Shown here in pieces: positions 25,928 through 33,203 of a DNA stretch of 64,000 nucleotides. This stretch comes from Micromonospora sediminimaris (GTDB lineage Bacteria; Actinomycetota; Actinomycetes; Mycobacteriales; Micromonosporaceae): positions 124,001 to 188,000 of the forward strand of contig FOLJ01000009.1 in NCBI GenBank assembly GCA_900112325.1, written 5' to 3'. The notes beneath the pieces were generated by a model. That model made no database searches, had not been told where the DNA came from, and was given only the letters and a program-made list of their open reading frames with translations. The translations under genes and the position numbers were made by a program. Each line of letters opens with the position of its first letter. Position 1 is the first letter of the stretch.

Positions 25928-28081
25928 GTGGTGGTTAACTCCGCGTCCGAACGCGTGCTCGCCGGGCTCGATCCGGAGCAACGCGCGGCGGTGACCGCCC
26001 CGGCCGGCCCGGTCTGCGTGCTCGCCGGTGCCGGCACCGGCAAGACCCGGGCCGTCACGTCCCGGATCGCGTACCGGGCACTTACCGGTGAGATATCGGC
26101 CCGGCATGTGCTCGCGGTCACCTTCACCGCTCGGGCCGCCGCGGAGCTGCGGCAGCGGCTCGCGGTGGCCGGCGTGGCCAGCGTGCAGGCACGCACCTTC
26201 CACGCCGCGGCGCTGCGCCAGGTGCGCTACTTCGCGCCTCGGCTGCTCGACGGCCGGGCCATGCCCGAGTTGCTGGACAGCAAGGTCCGGTTGGTCACGC
26301 TCGCCGCGGCGCGAGCCGGCCTACGGGCCGACCGGACTGCGGCCCGGGATCTCGCCGGTGAGATCGAATGGGCCAAGTCCTCCCTCGTCGAGCCGGGTGA
26401 GTACGTGGTGGCCGCCGCCAAGGCGCTGCGGGAGACGTCGCACGAGCCGGCGAAGGTGGCGGAGGTGTTCGCCGCGTACGAGAGGCTCAAGCGGGCCGGC
26501 GGAATGATCGACTTCGAGGACGTGCTGCGTGCCGCGGTCTGGGGGATCGAGGAGCATCCGGACGTCGCCGAGCAGGTCCGCAACCAGTACCGGCACTTCG
26601 TCGTCGACGAGTACCAGGACGTCAACCCGTTGCAGCAGCGGCTGCTGGACGCCTGGCTCGGCGGACGGGACGACCTGACCGTGGTCGGGGACGCCTCACA
26701 GACCATCTACTCGTTCACCGGGGCCACCTCGGCCTACCTGGTCGACTTCCCGCGTCGGCATCGCGCGGCCACCGTGGTCCGGCTGGTCCGCGACTACCGG
26801 TCGACGCCGCAGGTGGTCGGGCTCGCCAACGCGGTCATCTCGCAGGCGCGGGGCACCGAGGCGCGGCTGCGCCTGGAACTGGTCGGGCAGCAGCCGGCCG
26901 GCCCGGAGCCGGAGCGGCGGATCTTCACCGACGAGCCGGCCGAGGCCGCCGCGGTCGCCGCCCGCTGCCGGGCGATGATCGACGCCGGTACCCCGGCCCG
27001 CGAGATCGCTGTGCTGTTCCGCACCAACGCGCAGTCCGAGGCGTACGAGAAGGCGCTTGCCGAGGCCGGCGTGCCCTACCAGGTCCAGGGGGCGGAACGG
27101 TTCTTCGAACGCGCCGAGGTGCGCCAGGCGATGGTCGCGCTGCGCGCGGCGACCCGGTCGGTACCGGGTGAGACCCCGTTGCGGGCGGCGGTGGTCGAGG
27201 CGCTGGCCGGCGTGGGATGGGCACCGGATGCTCCGCCGCCGGGAGGTGCCGCGCGGGAGCGGTGGGAGGCGCTGGCCGCGCTGGTGCAGCTCGCCGAGGA
27301 GTACGCGGCCACGCCGGAGATCCTGCCGCTCGGCGTGGCCGCCGCGGTGGAGCGTCCGGTCACCCTTGCCAGTTTCACCGAGGAACTGGCCCGGCGGGCG
27401 GCCCAGCAGCACGTGCCGACCGTGGACGGCGTGACGCTGGCCTCCCTGCACTCCGCAAAAGGGCTGGAGTGGGACGCCGTCTTCCTGGTCGGCCTGGCCG
27501 AGGGCACTCTGCCCACCACCTACGCGCGCACCACCGAGCAGGTCGAGGAGGAACGCCGACTGCTCTACGTCGGTATCACCCGGGCCCGGCAGTGGCTCTG
27601 GCTGTCGTACGCCTCGGCGCGCTCACCGGGCGGCCGGCCCCGGCGAGCGAGTCGATTCCTGCCGCAACTTGCGCCCGCCGGCACGACGGAGCGGGTCGAC
27701 GCGGGCCGACCGGGGCGGGCCCCGCAGCGGCGGGCCGCAACCCGGATCGTGTCCTGTCGGATCTGCGGCACAACTCTGCTCGCCGGACCGGACCGCAAGC
27801 TGGGCCGGTGTGCCACCTGTCCCTCCGACATCGACGACGAGCTGCACGAACGGCTGCGCGAGTGGCGGTCCCGGGTGGCCGGGGCACAGAAGGTACCCGC
27901 GTACGTGGTGTTCACCGACGCGACGCTTGTGGCGCTGGCCGAGCGGCGGCCGGGCCGGGCCGAGGAACTGGTCGCGATCGCCGGAATCGGGCCACGCAAA
28001 CTGGGCCTCTACGGGGAAGCGGTGCTGGCGTTGGTGGGGGGCGCGACCGTCGACGAAATCTGCCCGCAGAAAACTTTCTGA
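25928..28081 (+). CDS. uvrD2: ATP-dependent DNA helicase UvrD2
   Basis: SF1A 3'-5' helicase of 717 aa. Walker A GAGTGKT is at 34-40, motif II is VVDEYQDVNPLQ, and motif V-VI region ASLHSAKGLEWDAVF and LLYVGITRARQ are present. The C-terminus has a four-cysteine zinc knuckle (Cys610, Cys613, Cys628, Cys631: CRIC...CATC) followed by an HRDC domain (about 640-710, LVAIAGIGPRKLGLYG). This tail distinguishes UvrD2 from UvrD1/PcrA and is known in mycobacteria to matter for unwinding. The start is GTG 25928, aligned to the family N-terminus (AGLDPEQRAAV). Confidence 0.95.
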   Translation: MVVNSASERVLAGLDPEQRAAVTAPAGPVCVLAGAGTGKTRAVTSRIAYRALTGEISARHVLAVTFTARAAAELRQRLAVAGVASVQARTFHAAALRQVRYFAPRLLDGRAMPELLDSKVRLVTLAAARAGLRADRTAARDLAGEIEWAKSSLVEPGEYVVAAAKALRETSHEPAKVAEVFAAYERLKRAGGMIDFEDVLRAAVWGIEEHPDVAEQVRNQYRHFVVDEYQDVNPLQQRLLDAWLGGRDDLTVVGDASQTIYSFTGATSAYLVDFPRRHRAATVVRLVRDYRSTPQVVGLANAVISQARGTEARLRLELVGQQPAGPEPERRIFTDEPAEAAAVAARCRAMIDAGTPAREIAVLFRTNAQSEAYEKALAEAGVPYQVQGAERFFERAEVRQAMVALRAATRSVPGETPLRAAVVEALAGVGWAPDAPPPGGAARERWEALAALVQLAEEYAATPEILPLGVAAAVERPVTLASFTEELARRAAQQHVPTVDGVTLASLHSAKGLEWDAVFLVGLAEGTLPTTYARTTEQVEEERRLLYVGITRARQWLWLSYASARSPGGRPRRASRFLPQLAPAGTTERVDAGRPGRAPQRRAATRIVSCRICGTTLLAGPDRKLGRCATCPSDIDDELHERLREWRSRVAGAQKVPAYVVFTDATLVALAERRPGRAEELVAIAGIGPRKLGLYGEAVLALVGGATVDEICPQKTF

Positions 28082-28090
28082 ATCCGACCG

Positions 28091-28129
28091 TTAATTCGTT
28101 TGCCCTCGCCCGGCCGGCCGGCATAGCCT
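28091..28129 (+). promoter_or_regulatory. Candidate whiB7 promoter with A/T-rich upstream box
   Basis: TTGCCC (28100-28105), an 18-nt spacer and TAGCCT (28124-28129) form a promoter. The A/T-rich TTAATT just upstream (28091-28096) stands out in this G+C-rich DNA. It is positioned where WhiB7-SigA complexes contact DNA through the WhiB7 AT-hook, so autoregulation is likely. The leader to the whiB7 start would be about 500 nt. Confidence 0.55.
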
Positions 28130-28220
28130 CAGGGCACACCTCGGGAGGGGGCCCTGTTCGGGCTGCTCACGGGGTCTGTTTCCGGGTCGACCACGAGTGA
28201 ACGTCAAGGAGGTGGCACCG

Positions 28221-28505
28221 ATGGAGAGCTACATCTACCAGCGTCCGACGGCGCTGCCCGTTGCCGTCGCTCCGCTGTCGGCTGCCCTGACGACCGCCGC
28301 TCCGCTGACGGATGTCCGGGCCACCACCGTCGCTGCGCGACCGTGGGCTCCGCAGGTGCACCGGGCCGAGATTCAGGCCGAGCTGATCCTCGCACCGGTC
28401 ACGAACGGGCTCCAGGGGAGCAGTGGCTTCACGGGCAAGGGCGTCGATGGCGTCAACAAGCGGATGGACGTCCGCGGTGTTCCACCTCGAGGTAGACCGG
28501 TCTGA
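28221..28505 (+). CDS. Upstream ORF (94 aa) in the whiB7 leader
   Basis: ATG 28221 follows AAGGAGGTGGCACCG, a strong ribosome site. The peptide (MESYIYQRPTALPVAVAPLS...) resembles no enzyme. It ends RGVPPRGRPV with TGA at 28503-28505. Its last codons (28472-28493) are complementary to the segment that begins the downstream terminator, so its translation is expected to control that terminator. This is the arrangement of a regulatory uORF and not of an ordinary gene. A separate function for the peptide cannot be excluded. Confidence 0.75.
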   Translation: MESYIYQRPTALPVAVAPLSAALTTAAPLTDVRATTVAARPWAPQVHRAEIQAELILAPVTNGLQGSSGFTGKGVDGVNKRMDVRGVPPRGRPV

Positions 28506-28537
28506 CCACAGACCACCGGCTCACCTCGAGGCCGCGG
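28472..28537 (+). promoter_or_regulatory. Antiterminator pairing in the whiB7 leader
   Basis: CCGCGG (28472-28477) and CCTCGAGGT (28485-28493) are complementary to CCGCGG (28532-28537) and ACCTCGAGG (28523-28531). Together they give a 15-bp nested helix with a 7-nt bulge. Forming it uses the 5' arm of the terminator at 28528-28538. The 5' strand lies inside the uORF coding sequence and the uORF stop lies in the loop. Confidence 0.7.
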
Positions 28538-28574
28538 AACCCGCACACCGGGATCCGCGGCCTCAGTTTTTTTT
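28528..28574 (+). terminator. Intrinsic terminator (attenuator) upstream of whiB7
   Basis: GAGGCCGCGGA (28528-28538) pairs perfectly with TCCGCGGCCTC (28554-28564), with inner CCC/GGG pairing. It is followed after AG by eight T (28567-28574). This is the only classic U-tract terminator I saw in the window, and it lies 64 nt before the whiB7 start, so it must act as an attenuator. Confidence 0.88.
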
Positions 28575-28638
28575 GCACCGCCGAAGTACGTCGGAACCGC
28601 GATCCACGAGATCGCAGTGAGAGAGAGGTGACCGGGCG

Positions 28639-29004
28639 ATGAGTCTGGCGTTGGCCCCGCTCGACGTGAGCGTCGAGGTGGAGGCGAACCTGCCCTGCCG
28701 GAAGTTCGACCCCGACCTGTGGTTCTCCGACTCGCCCACCGAGCTGGAACTGGCCAAGTCGCTCTGCGGGGACTGCCCGCTGCGCGTCGAGTGCCTGGCC
28801 GGTGCGGTGGAGCGGGCCGAGCCGTGGGGCGTCTGGGGTGGCGAGATCTTCGAGCGTGGCGCGGTCGTTCCGCGCAAGCGGCCCCGTGGCCGCCCGCGCA
28901 AGGAGGACGTCGCCCGTGACGCCGAGTTGCGGGTCGAGGCCGAGGCGCGGCTGGCGGCCAATGGGCTCGCCGCGTCGCGCAGCGCTGTCCGGCTGGCTGC
29001 CTGA
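28639..29004 (+). CDS. whiB7: WhiB7 transcription factor
   Basis: Fe-S transcriptional activator that confers intrinsic resistance to ribosome-targeting antibiotics in actinobacteria. It is 121 aa. Four cluster cysteines are Cys20, Cys43, Cys46 and Cys52; the WhiB turn GVWGGE is at 64-69. The AT-hook RPRGRPRK at 81-88 is the hallmark of WhiB7 among WhiB proteins. ATG 28639 has GAGAGGTGA upstream. It is controlled by the uORF/attenuator and probably by itself. It lies next to uvrD2 and an ABC1 gene as I recall from mycobacteria. Confidence 0.96.
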   Translation: MSLALAPLDVSVEVEANLPCRKFDPDLWFSDSPTELELAKSLCGDCPLRVECLAGAVERAEPWGVWGGEIFERGAVVPRKRPRGRPRKEDVARDAELRVEAEARLAANGLAASRSAVRLAA

Positions 29005-29092
29005 CATGTTCCCGATTCAGACCGACCCCGCCGGTGTCGCACCGGCCGAGAGAAAGCTGACCACCGTGCTGCACCTTCCGAACGGAGCCGAG

Positions 29093-29242
29093 ATGTACCT
29101 ACTCCACGAAGCGTTGTCGAGGGCTCGAATGCTCCGGCCTCAGGCCGGTCGCACCACCACGAGCACTGAGGCAACCCGATCCGCCCGTACCATCGCCATG
29201 ACCGGCCGTGCCCGGTCAGCCCGCGAACTGGGCGTTCTGTAG
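29093..29242 (+). CDS. Small basic protein downstream of whiB7, 49 aa
   Basis: ATG 29093 follows CGGAGCCGAG. The start MYLLHEALSRARM resembles a family of very short actinobacterial proteins beginning MYLxHEALAR that I recall from WhiB-neighbourhoods. The rest is Arg/Thr/Ala-rich. It could be co-transcribed with whiB7. No function is known. Evidence is the start context and the N-terminal motif only. Confidence 0.5.
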   Translation: MYLLHEALSRARMLRPQAGRTTTSTEATRSARTIAMTGRARSARELGVL

Positions 29243-29257
29243 GACGAACACGCTGAC

Positions 29258-29288
29258 GGTGGGCGGGGACCTTCGGTCCCCGCCCACC
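29258..29288. terminator. Bidirectional terminator with UUCG-containing loop
   Basis: GGTGGGCGGGGAC (29258-29270) and GTCCCCGCCCACC (29276-29288) form a perfect 13-bp stem with loop CTTCG. It lies between the convergent small gene and the ABC1 gene. Confidence 0.85.
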
Positions 29289-29298
29289 GCGTCACCAC

Positions 29299-30627
29299 TC
29301 AACCGACCGGAGCGAATCCCGGTAGCCAGCGTTCCAGGATGCCCCGGTAGGGGGCCTTGGCCTCCAGTTGGCACAGCACCCCGATCGATCCGAGCGTCAC
29401 CCGGTGGATGAGCAGGTAGGACGGCGGCAGGTTGAGCTGTCGGCTGAGCTGATAGGCCGGGGAACGAGGGCTGGCCAGCCGGGTCGCTTCGGCGCGCAGC
29501 CAGGCCCGGGTGAACCGGAACTCGTCGGCGGCGATCGGCTCCAGCATCGGCCGCAGGAATTCCAACAGGGCGTGCGCGTCGATCGGCTCCGCGCCACTGA
29601 CGAAGCCCTCGGCCCGCAGTCCGGCCTCCACCCCGTCGGCGTCGCCGCGCAGGGCCAGCCCGGCGATGCGGCCGATCGGTTCCGGCGTACCCTCCGGCAT
29701 CCGAGCCACCGCCCCGAAGTCGATCACGCCCAGCCGGCCGTCGGGCAGCAGCCGGAAGTTTCCCGGATGCGGGTCGGCGTGCAGCAGCCCGGCCCGAGCC
29801 GGCGCGGAGAGATGGAGAGTTGCCATCAGGCGGCCCGCCTCGTCGCGTTGCTCCTCGCTGCCGGACCGGATGATGTCGGCCAGCGGCGTGCCCTCGATCC
29901 ACTCGGTCACCAGGACGCGGGACGAGGCGAAGCAGACCTCCGGCACGTAGATCTCCGGGTCGTCGGCGTATCCGGCGGCGAAGGCACGCTGTGACTCCGC
30001 CTCCAACTCGTAGTCCAGTTCCTCGGTGATCCTCTCCCGCAGCTCGGCCAGGAGGGGCTTGATGTCCAGCCCGGGCTGGATGGCCCGGAACATGGCTCCC
30101 AGCCGGGAGAGCTGCTTCAGGTCGGCGAGCAGGGCGTCACCGGCGCCGGGATACTGGATCTTCACGGCGACGCTCCGGCCGGAACCGTCCGGTAGCCGCC
30201 ACACCGCCCGATGCACCTGCCCGATGCTTGCCGCCGCGGCCGGGGAATCGTCGAAGCTCACGAACCGGTCCCGCCAGGCCGGCCCCAGCTGCTCCGCCAG
30301 CACCTTGTGCACGCTGGCGGCGGGCAGCGGCGGCGCGGCCTCCTGGAGTTTCGTCAGCGCCTGCCGGTAGGGCGCGGCGATCTCCTCCGGAAGGGCGGCC
30401 TCGAACACCGACAGGGCCTGACCGAACTTCATCGCCCCGCCCTTGAGTTGGCCCAGGACGCTGAACAACTGCTCGGCCGTGCGTTGCTGGATCTCGGCGG
30501 AGATCACGTCGGAGGCGAGCCCGGTGACGCGCTTTCCCATGCCGAGGACGGTCCGTCCGGCGAAGCCGAGCGGCAGAGCGGCGAGCTTGGCGGTCCGGGA
30601 CACGGCCCGGCGCGGGATGTCGGTCAC
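29299..30627 (-). CDS. ABC1/UbiB-family kinase-like protein
   Basis: Atypical protein-kinase-like (AarF/UbiB) family, 442 aa. The KxGQ-type motif reads KGGAMKFGQALS; AAASIGQVHRA replaces the glycine-rich loop. VAVKIQYPG carries the ATP-binding Lys, LHADPHPGNF is the catalytic loop and VIDFGAVARM the metal-binding DFG. Characterised relatives are ATPases linked to quinone or lipid metabolism. I chose GTG 30627 (VTDIPRRAVSRTAKL). It is downstream of the E1-like gene, 70 nt apart, and convergent with whiB7. The target in this organism is unknown. Confidence 0.9.
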   Translation of the reverse strand: MTDIPRRAVSRTAKLAALPLGFAGRTVLGMGKRVTGLASDVISAEIQQRTAEQLFSVLGQLKGGAMKFGQALSVFEAALPEEIAAPYRQALTKLQEAAPPLPAASVHKVLAEQLGPAWRDRFVSFDDSPAAAASIGQVHRAVWRLPDGSGRSVAVKIQYPGAGDALLADLKQLSRLGAMFRAIQPGLDIKPLLAELRERITEELDYELEAESQRAFAAGYADDPEIYVPEVCFASSRVLVTEWIEGTPLADIIRSGSEEQRDEAGRLMATLHLSAPARAGLLHADPHPGNFRLLPDGRLGVIDFGAVARMPEGTPEPIGRIAGLALRGDADGVEAGLRAEGFVSGAEPIDAHALLEFLRPMLEPIAADEFRFTRAWLRAEATRLASPRSPAYQLSRQLNLPPSYLLIHRVTLGSIGVLCQLEAKAPYRGILERWLPGFAPVG

Positions 30628-30697
30628 TTGGTCATTGTTACCGACTCGGCTGGCCCGCTGCTGCCGTGCAGCCGCACCCGTGCTGCCGGTGCACCGG

Positions 30698-31744
30698 TCA
30701 GCCGCCGCATCGGCAGCGCGGGTGCGGCGGCCAGTAGCGTCGCCGGAGGCTGCCGGGAGCCAGCACCTCGACCGATCCGCCGAGGGTCTCGGGTGTGCCG
30801 CCATCGAGTTGGCTCAACGCTTCGCCGACTGCGTATCCGGTCGCGGCCAGCAGGAGACTCACGGCACAGGCCGGGGCGGGCGGGGTGCTGGCGAGCTGGG
30901 CCGCGACCGTGGGCCAGCCGGGGTCCCGGTCGGCCCGGTGCAGGTCAAGACAGCTCAGGCAGGGGCCGACCGGTGGCCGTACCAGCGGGCCGACCGCCGG
31001 AATTCCCTCCCGGATGTCCACCAACAGGTGTGGTTGTCGCCGTTGGGCGTGACCGGCGGCCAGCAGCGCGGCCGGCCGGTCACAGCCGAGTTGCACGACC
31101 AGGTCGGGGCGGGGCCGACGCAGCGGGCCGGTACCGGTGCCGGGGGCGGCCCGCTGTACCGCGGCCCGGGCCGCGGCGTCGAGCGGACTGCCGATCTCGG
31201 TGGCGGCGATACCGGTGCCGACGAGATCGAGCGGACGAACCACCCCGGGCAGGTCGGGGTGGACGTGGCCGACGCCCGCCTGGGCCAGTGCCACCGCGAT
31301 GGCGGGGCCGAGCGGACCGCCGCCGGTGACCGTCACCCGGGCGGCCAGGCGGCGCCGGAGTACCTGGGCGGGGGTCCCCGGCAACCGGGCGGTGGCCAGC
31401 GCCAGCGCGCCGGCCTCGGCGGCGAGCCGGGCCCGGCGCGGCCCGGTGAGGTCTCGGGGTAGAAGGGTGTGCGCCGGCACCACCAGACCGGCGGTGCGCA
31501 GGGCGTCGAGCAGCGCGCGAGCATGCTCCGGGCGGACTCCCGTGCCGGCCAGCACCTGCCGTTCGCTGCGGGTGCCGTCGAGCAGGTCGAGCAGCCGGGC
31601 CGCCCGGGGGTCGGCCACCTCGACCAGGACCGCCCGCTCCCGACCGAGCCCGAGCTGAAGGGTGTGCCGGTCGCGCCAGAGCCGGGTGAGCCCCGGCAGC
31701 AGGCGGGGGCGGGGGGAGGACGGTCGTTCGGCGGTCCGCGTCAT
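30698..31744 (-). CDS. Degenerate ThiF/E1-like protein with Cys4 zinc site
   Basis: 348 aa from ATG 31744. The N-terminal 110 residues are a winged-helix-like region (LLDLLDGTRSERQVLAGTGV). A Rossmann-like segment VTVTGGGPLGPAIAVALAQA resembles the nucleotide-binding start of E1/ThiF proteins. The downstream D/R residues needed for adenylation are not evident. GPCLSCLDLHR and HPRCRCG give the two CxxC/CxC pairs of the E1-type zinc site. Similar proteins sit next to the ABC1 gene in mycobacteria (as I recall, Rv3196). Probably not an active adenylyltransferase; this is inference from motif loss. Three DnaA boxes lie just upstream of its start. Confidence 0.75.
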   Translation of the reverse strand: MTRTAERPSSPRPRLLPGLTRLWRDRHTLQLGLGRERAVLVEVADPRAARLLDLLDGTRSERQVLAGTGVRPEHARALLDALRTAGLVVPAHTLLPRDLTGPRRARLAAEAGALALATARLPGTPAQVLRRRLAARVTVTGGGPLGPAIAVALAQAGVGHVHPDLPGVVRPLDLVGTGIAATEIGSPLDAAARAAVQRAAPGTGTGPLRRPRPDLVVQLGCDRPAALLAAGHAQRRQPHLLVDIREGIPAVGPLVRPPVGPCLSCLDLHRADRDPGWPTVAAQLASTPPAPACAVSLLLAATGYAVGEALSQLDGGTPETLGGSVEVLAPGSLRRRYWPPHPRCRCGG

Positions 31745-31784
31745 GAGCACGAATAGTGACCGCGTCCAAGCTTTCCGTCGATCG

Positions 31785-31846
31785 TTGTCCACAGGTGGCC
31801 GGCCCTGGATCCAGGGCTGTCCACAGGCTTCGGCGAGTTATCCACA
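31785..31846 (+). promoter_or_regulatory. Cluster of three DnaA boxes
   Basis: TTGTCCACA (31785-31793), CTGTCCACA (31817-31825) and TTATCCACA (31838-31846) lie in the same orientation, 32 and 21 bp apart (about three and two helical turns). The first is the actinobacterial DnaA-box consensus, the last the E. coli consensus. They are 41-102 bp upstream of the minus-strand E1-like gene. Confidence 0.75.
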
Positions 31847-31859
31847 ACCCGCGAGTACT

Positions 31860-31879
31860 ACTGTCGGTGGTCCGACAGT
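31860..31879. repeat. 8-bp inverted repeat, possible operator
   Basis: ACTGTCGG-TGGT-CCGACAGT is a perfect inverted repeat next to the DnaA-box cluster. It may be an operator or part of the termination region of the gene to its right. Confidence 0.5.
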
Positions 31880-31891
31880 CACCACGCAGGC

Positions 31892-31924
31892 GAGCGGGGG
31901 GTGGCCGCAGGCCACCCCCCGCTC
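31892..31924 (-). terminator. Terminator of the DUF5679 gene
   Basis: A 15-bp perfect stem (31892-31906 with 31910-31924) with loop GCA, 14 nt past the minus-strand stop at 31938. Confidence 0.8.
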
Positions 31925-31937
31925 CAGTGCGCGTACG

Positions 31938-32105
31938 TCAGACCTTCGCCTTGCCCAGGATGCGGTTCACTGTTGTGCCACATACCGGACACTTGCCCTT
32001 GGCCATGTTCATGCCGGTCTTCGAGACCTCCACACGGCCTTCGAAGTCCCGCTTCTCCTTGCACTTGACGCAGTAACCGTTGTAGGTCTGGGCCTGGTCG
32101 GCCAC
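31938..32105 (-). CDS. Zinc-ribbon protein, DUF5679-type, 55 aa
   Basis: GTG 32105 follows GAGGAGGGC. The peptide begins VADQAQTYNGYCVKCKEKRD and contains a second pair, GKCPVCGTTV, so it has two CxxC pairs of a small zinc ribbon. It ends NRILGKAKV. This matches small actinobacterial DUF5679 proteins. Too short for usual gene filters. Function is unknown; zinc ribbons of this size often contact nucleic acid or the ribosome. The larger frame on the same strand at 31879-32130 is a shadow of it. Confidence 0.88.
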   Translation of the reverse strand: MADQAQTYNGYCVKCKEKRDFEGRVEVSKTGMNMAKGKCPVCGTTVNRILGKAKV

Positions 32106-32640
32106 GGTGTGCCCTCCTCGTGTCGTCCACCGGTCGATAACGACCCGGTGGGTCTCCCGGTGGCGGTCGCTCAGGGCGCCCGGCGCCGGTCCTGTCCGCT
32201 GGCCACCTACGTGACCACCGGTTGGCGGACCCTACCCAGGTGTGGGCGGTTCCATGTCAGCTGCGCATTGCCACTGTGAGCAAGGCGACGTCGAGAGTGT
32301 GCACGCCGAAATGGGTCAGATCAGTCAGTTTGCCGGGGACACGCCGACCAGCATCCCGCAATTGCGCTGGTGAGGGTGTCGAGCAGGGGTCCGACCCCCC
32401 GATTTGAGCTCCGCCGCGATGATCACTTACCGTGTTGGTCGGCCCGGGTGTGACACCTCGGCGGTCACCACGAAGGGTGACCGTGACGGCTGCCCCGGGT
32501 CCGGCAAAGAATTTTTCGGGACTCCTGGCGACCAATCCCCATTTTCCGGACGCGTGTCGGGGGGTTGACTCTTGCGGACCCCTGGTCACAACGCATTAGC
32601 TTGCCAACGTGACAGCAAACCGAGGCTGCGCGGTCCACTG
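32106..32640. other. 535-nt gene-free interval with palindromes
   Basis: No convincing gene. It holds several short perfect palindromes: GGGGTC-C-GACCCC (32386-32398), GGTGT-G-ACACC (32447-32457) and GGTCACC/GGTGACC (32463-32469, 32476-32482). There is an isolated TTGACT (32565-32570) and locally A+T-richer DNA around 32505-32605. A 45-codon frame at 32477-32614 is not supported. It could contain promoters for both flanking genes or an unrecognised RNA. Confidence 0.5.
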
Positions 32641-33162
32641 ATGGCAGGGCCGCGGAAGCCGGTCGTCGAGGTACGGCGCAGCCAGCGTCGGCGACGCACG
32701 GTGTCCGCCTACCGCGACGGGGAGCGGGTCGTGGTCCTCATCCCCGACCAGTTCTCCCGGGCCGAGGAGAGCGAGTGGGTCGACCGGATGCTCGCCCGGC
32801 TGGCGGCCCGGGAGGGGCGCCTGGTCCGCTCCGACGCCGAACTGCTGGCCCGCGCCGGCCGGCTGATCAAGCTCTACCTCACCGAATACGGCAACCAGGC
32901 CCTGCCGGCCAGCGTCCGGTGGGTGAGCAACCAGAATGGGCGGTGGGGCTCCTGCACCCCGGCGGACCGTTCGATCCGGCTGTCCCACCGGATCCAGGAG
33001 ATGCCGGACTGGGTGATCGACTACGTGCTGCTGCACGAGCTGGTCCACCTCATCGTGGCCAGTCACAACGCGCAGTTCTGGGCCCTGGTAGGCAGGTACC
33101 CGAAGACTGAACGGGCGCGCGGCTATCTGGAAGGCGTGGCGGCCGTCGCCGGCGCCCCTTGA
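32641..33162 (+). CDS. YgjP/SprT-like (M48-type) metallopeptidase
   Basis: 173 aa from ATG 32641. The zinc motif HELVHL lies near residues 132-137 in the hydrophobic helix YVLLHELVHLIVASH, with the next His about 9 residues after it. The preceding segment VRWVSNQNGRWGSCTPADRS is the family signature N-x-x-R-W-G-S-C-T. This is the DUF45/YgjP-like family of small cytosolic metallopeptidases, usually without known substrate. The ribosome site is poor, which leaves the exact start slightly uncertain. Confidence 0.88.
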   Translation: MAGPRKPVVEVRRSQRRRRTVSAYRDGERVVVLIPDQFSRAEESEWVDRMLARLAAREGRLVRSDAELLARAGRLIKLYLTEYGNQALPASVRWVSNQNGRWGSCTPADRSIRLSHRIQEMPDWVIDYVLLHELVHLIVASHNAQFWALVGRYPKTERARGYLEGVAAVAGAP

Positions 33163-33203
33163 CGGACCTCGGGGCCGCGGTGCCGCAGCGGTAGGGTCGG
33201 TGA

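Noticed and set aside
31879..32130. 83-codon minus-strand frame overlapping the zinc-ribbon gene
   Set aside because: It lacks a family and start context, while the overlapping frame starting at GTG 32105 has two CxxC pairs and a strong ribosome site.
32477..32614. 45-codon plus-strand frame VTVTAAPGPAKNFSGLL...
   Set aside because: Looks weakly protein-like but has no clear ribosome site and no recognisable motif, and a 45-codon open frame is not significant in this G+C-rich DNA.
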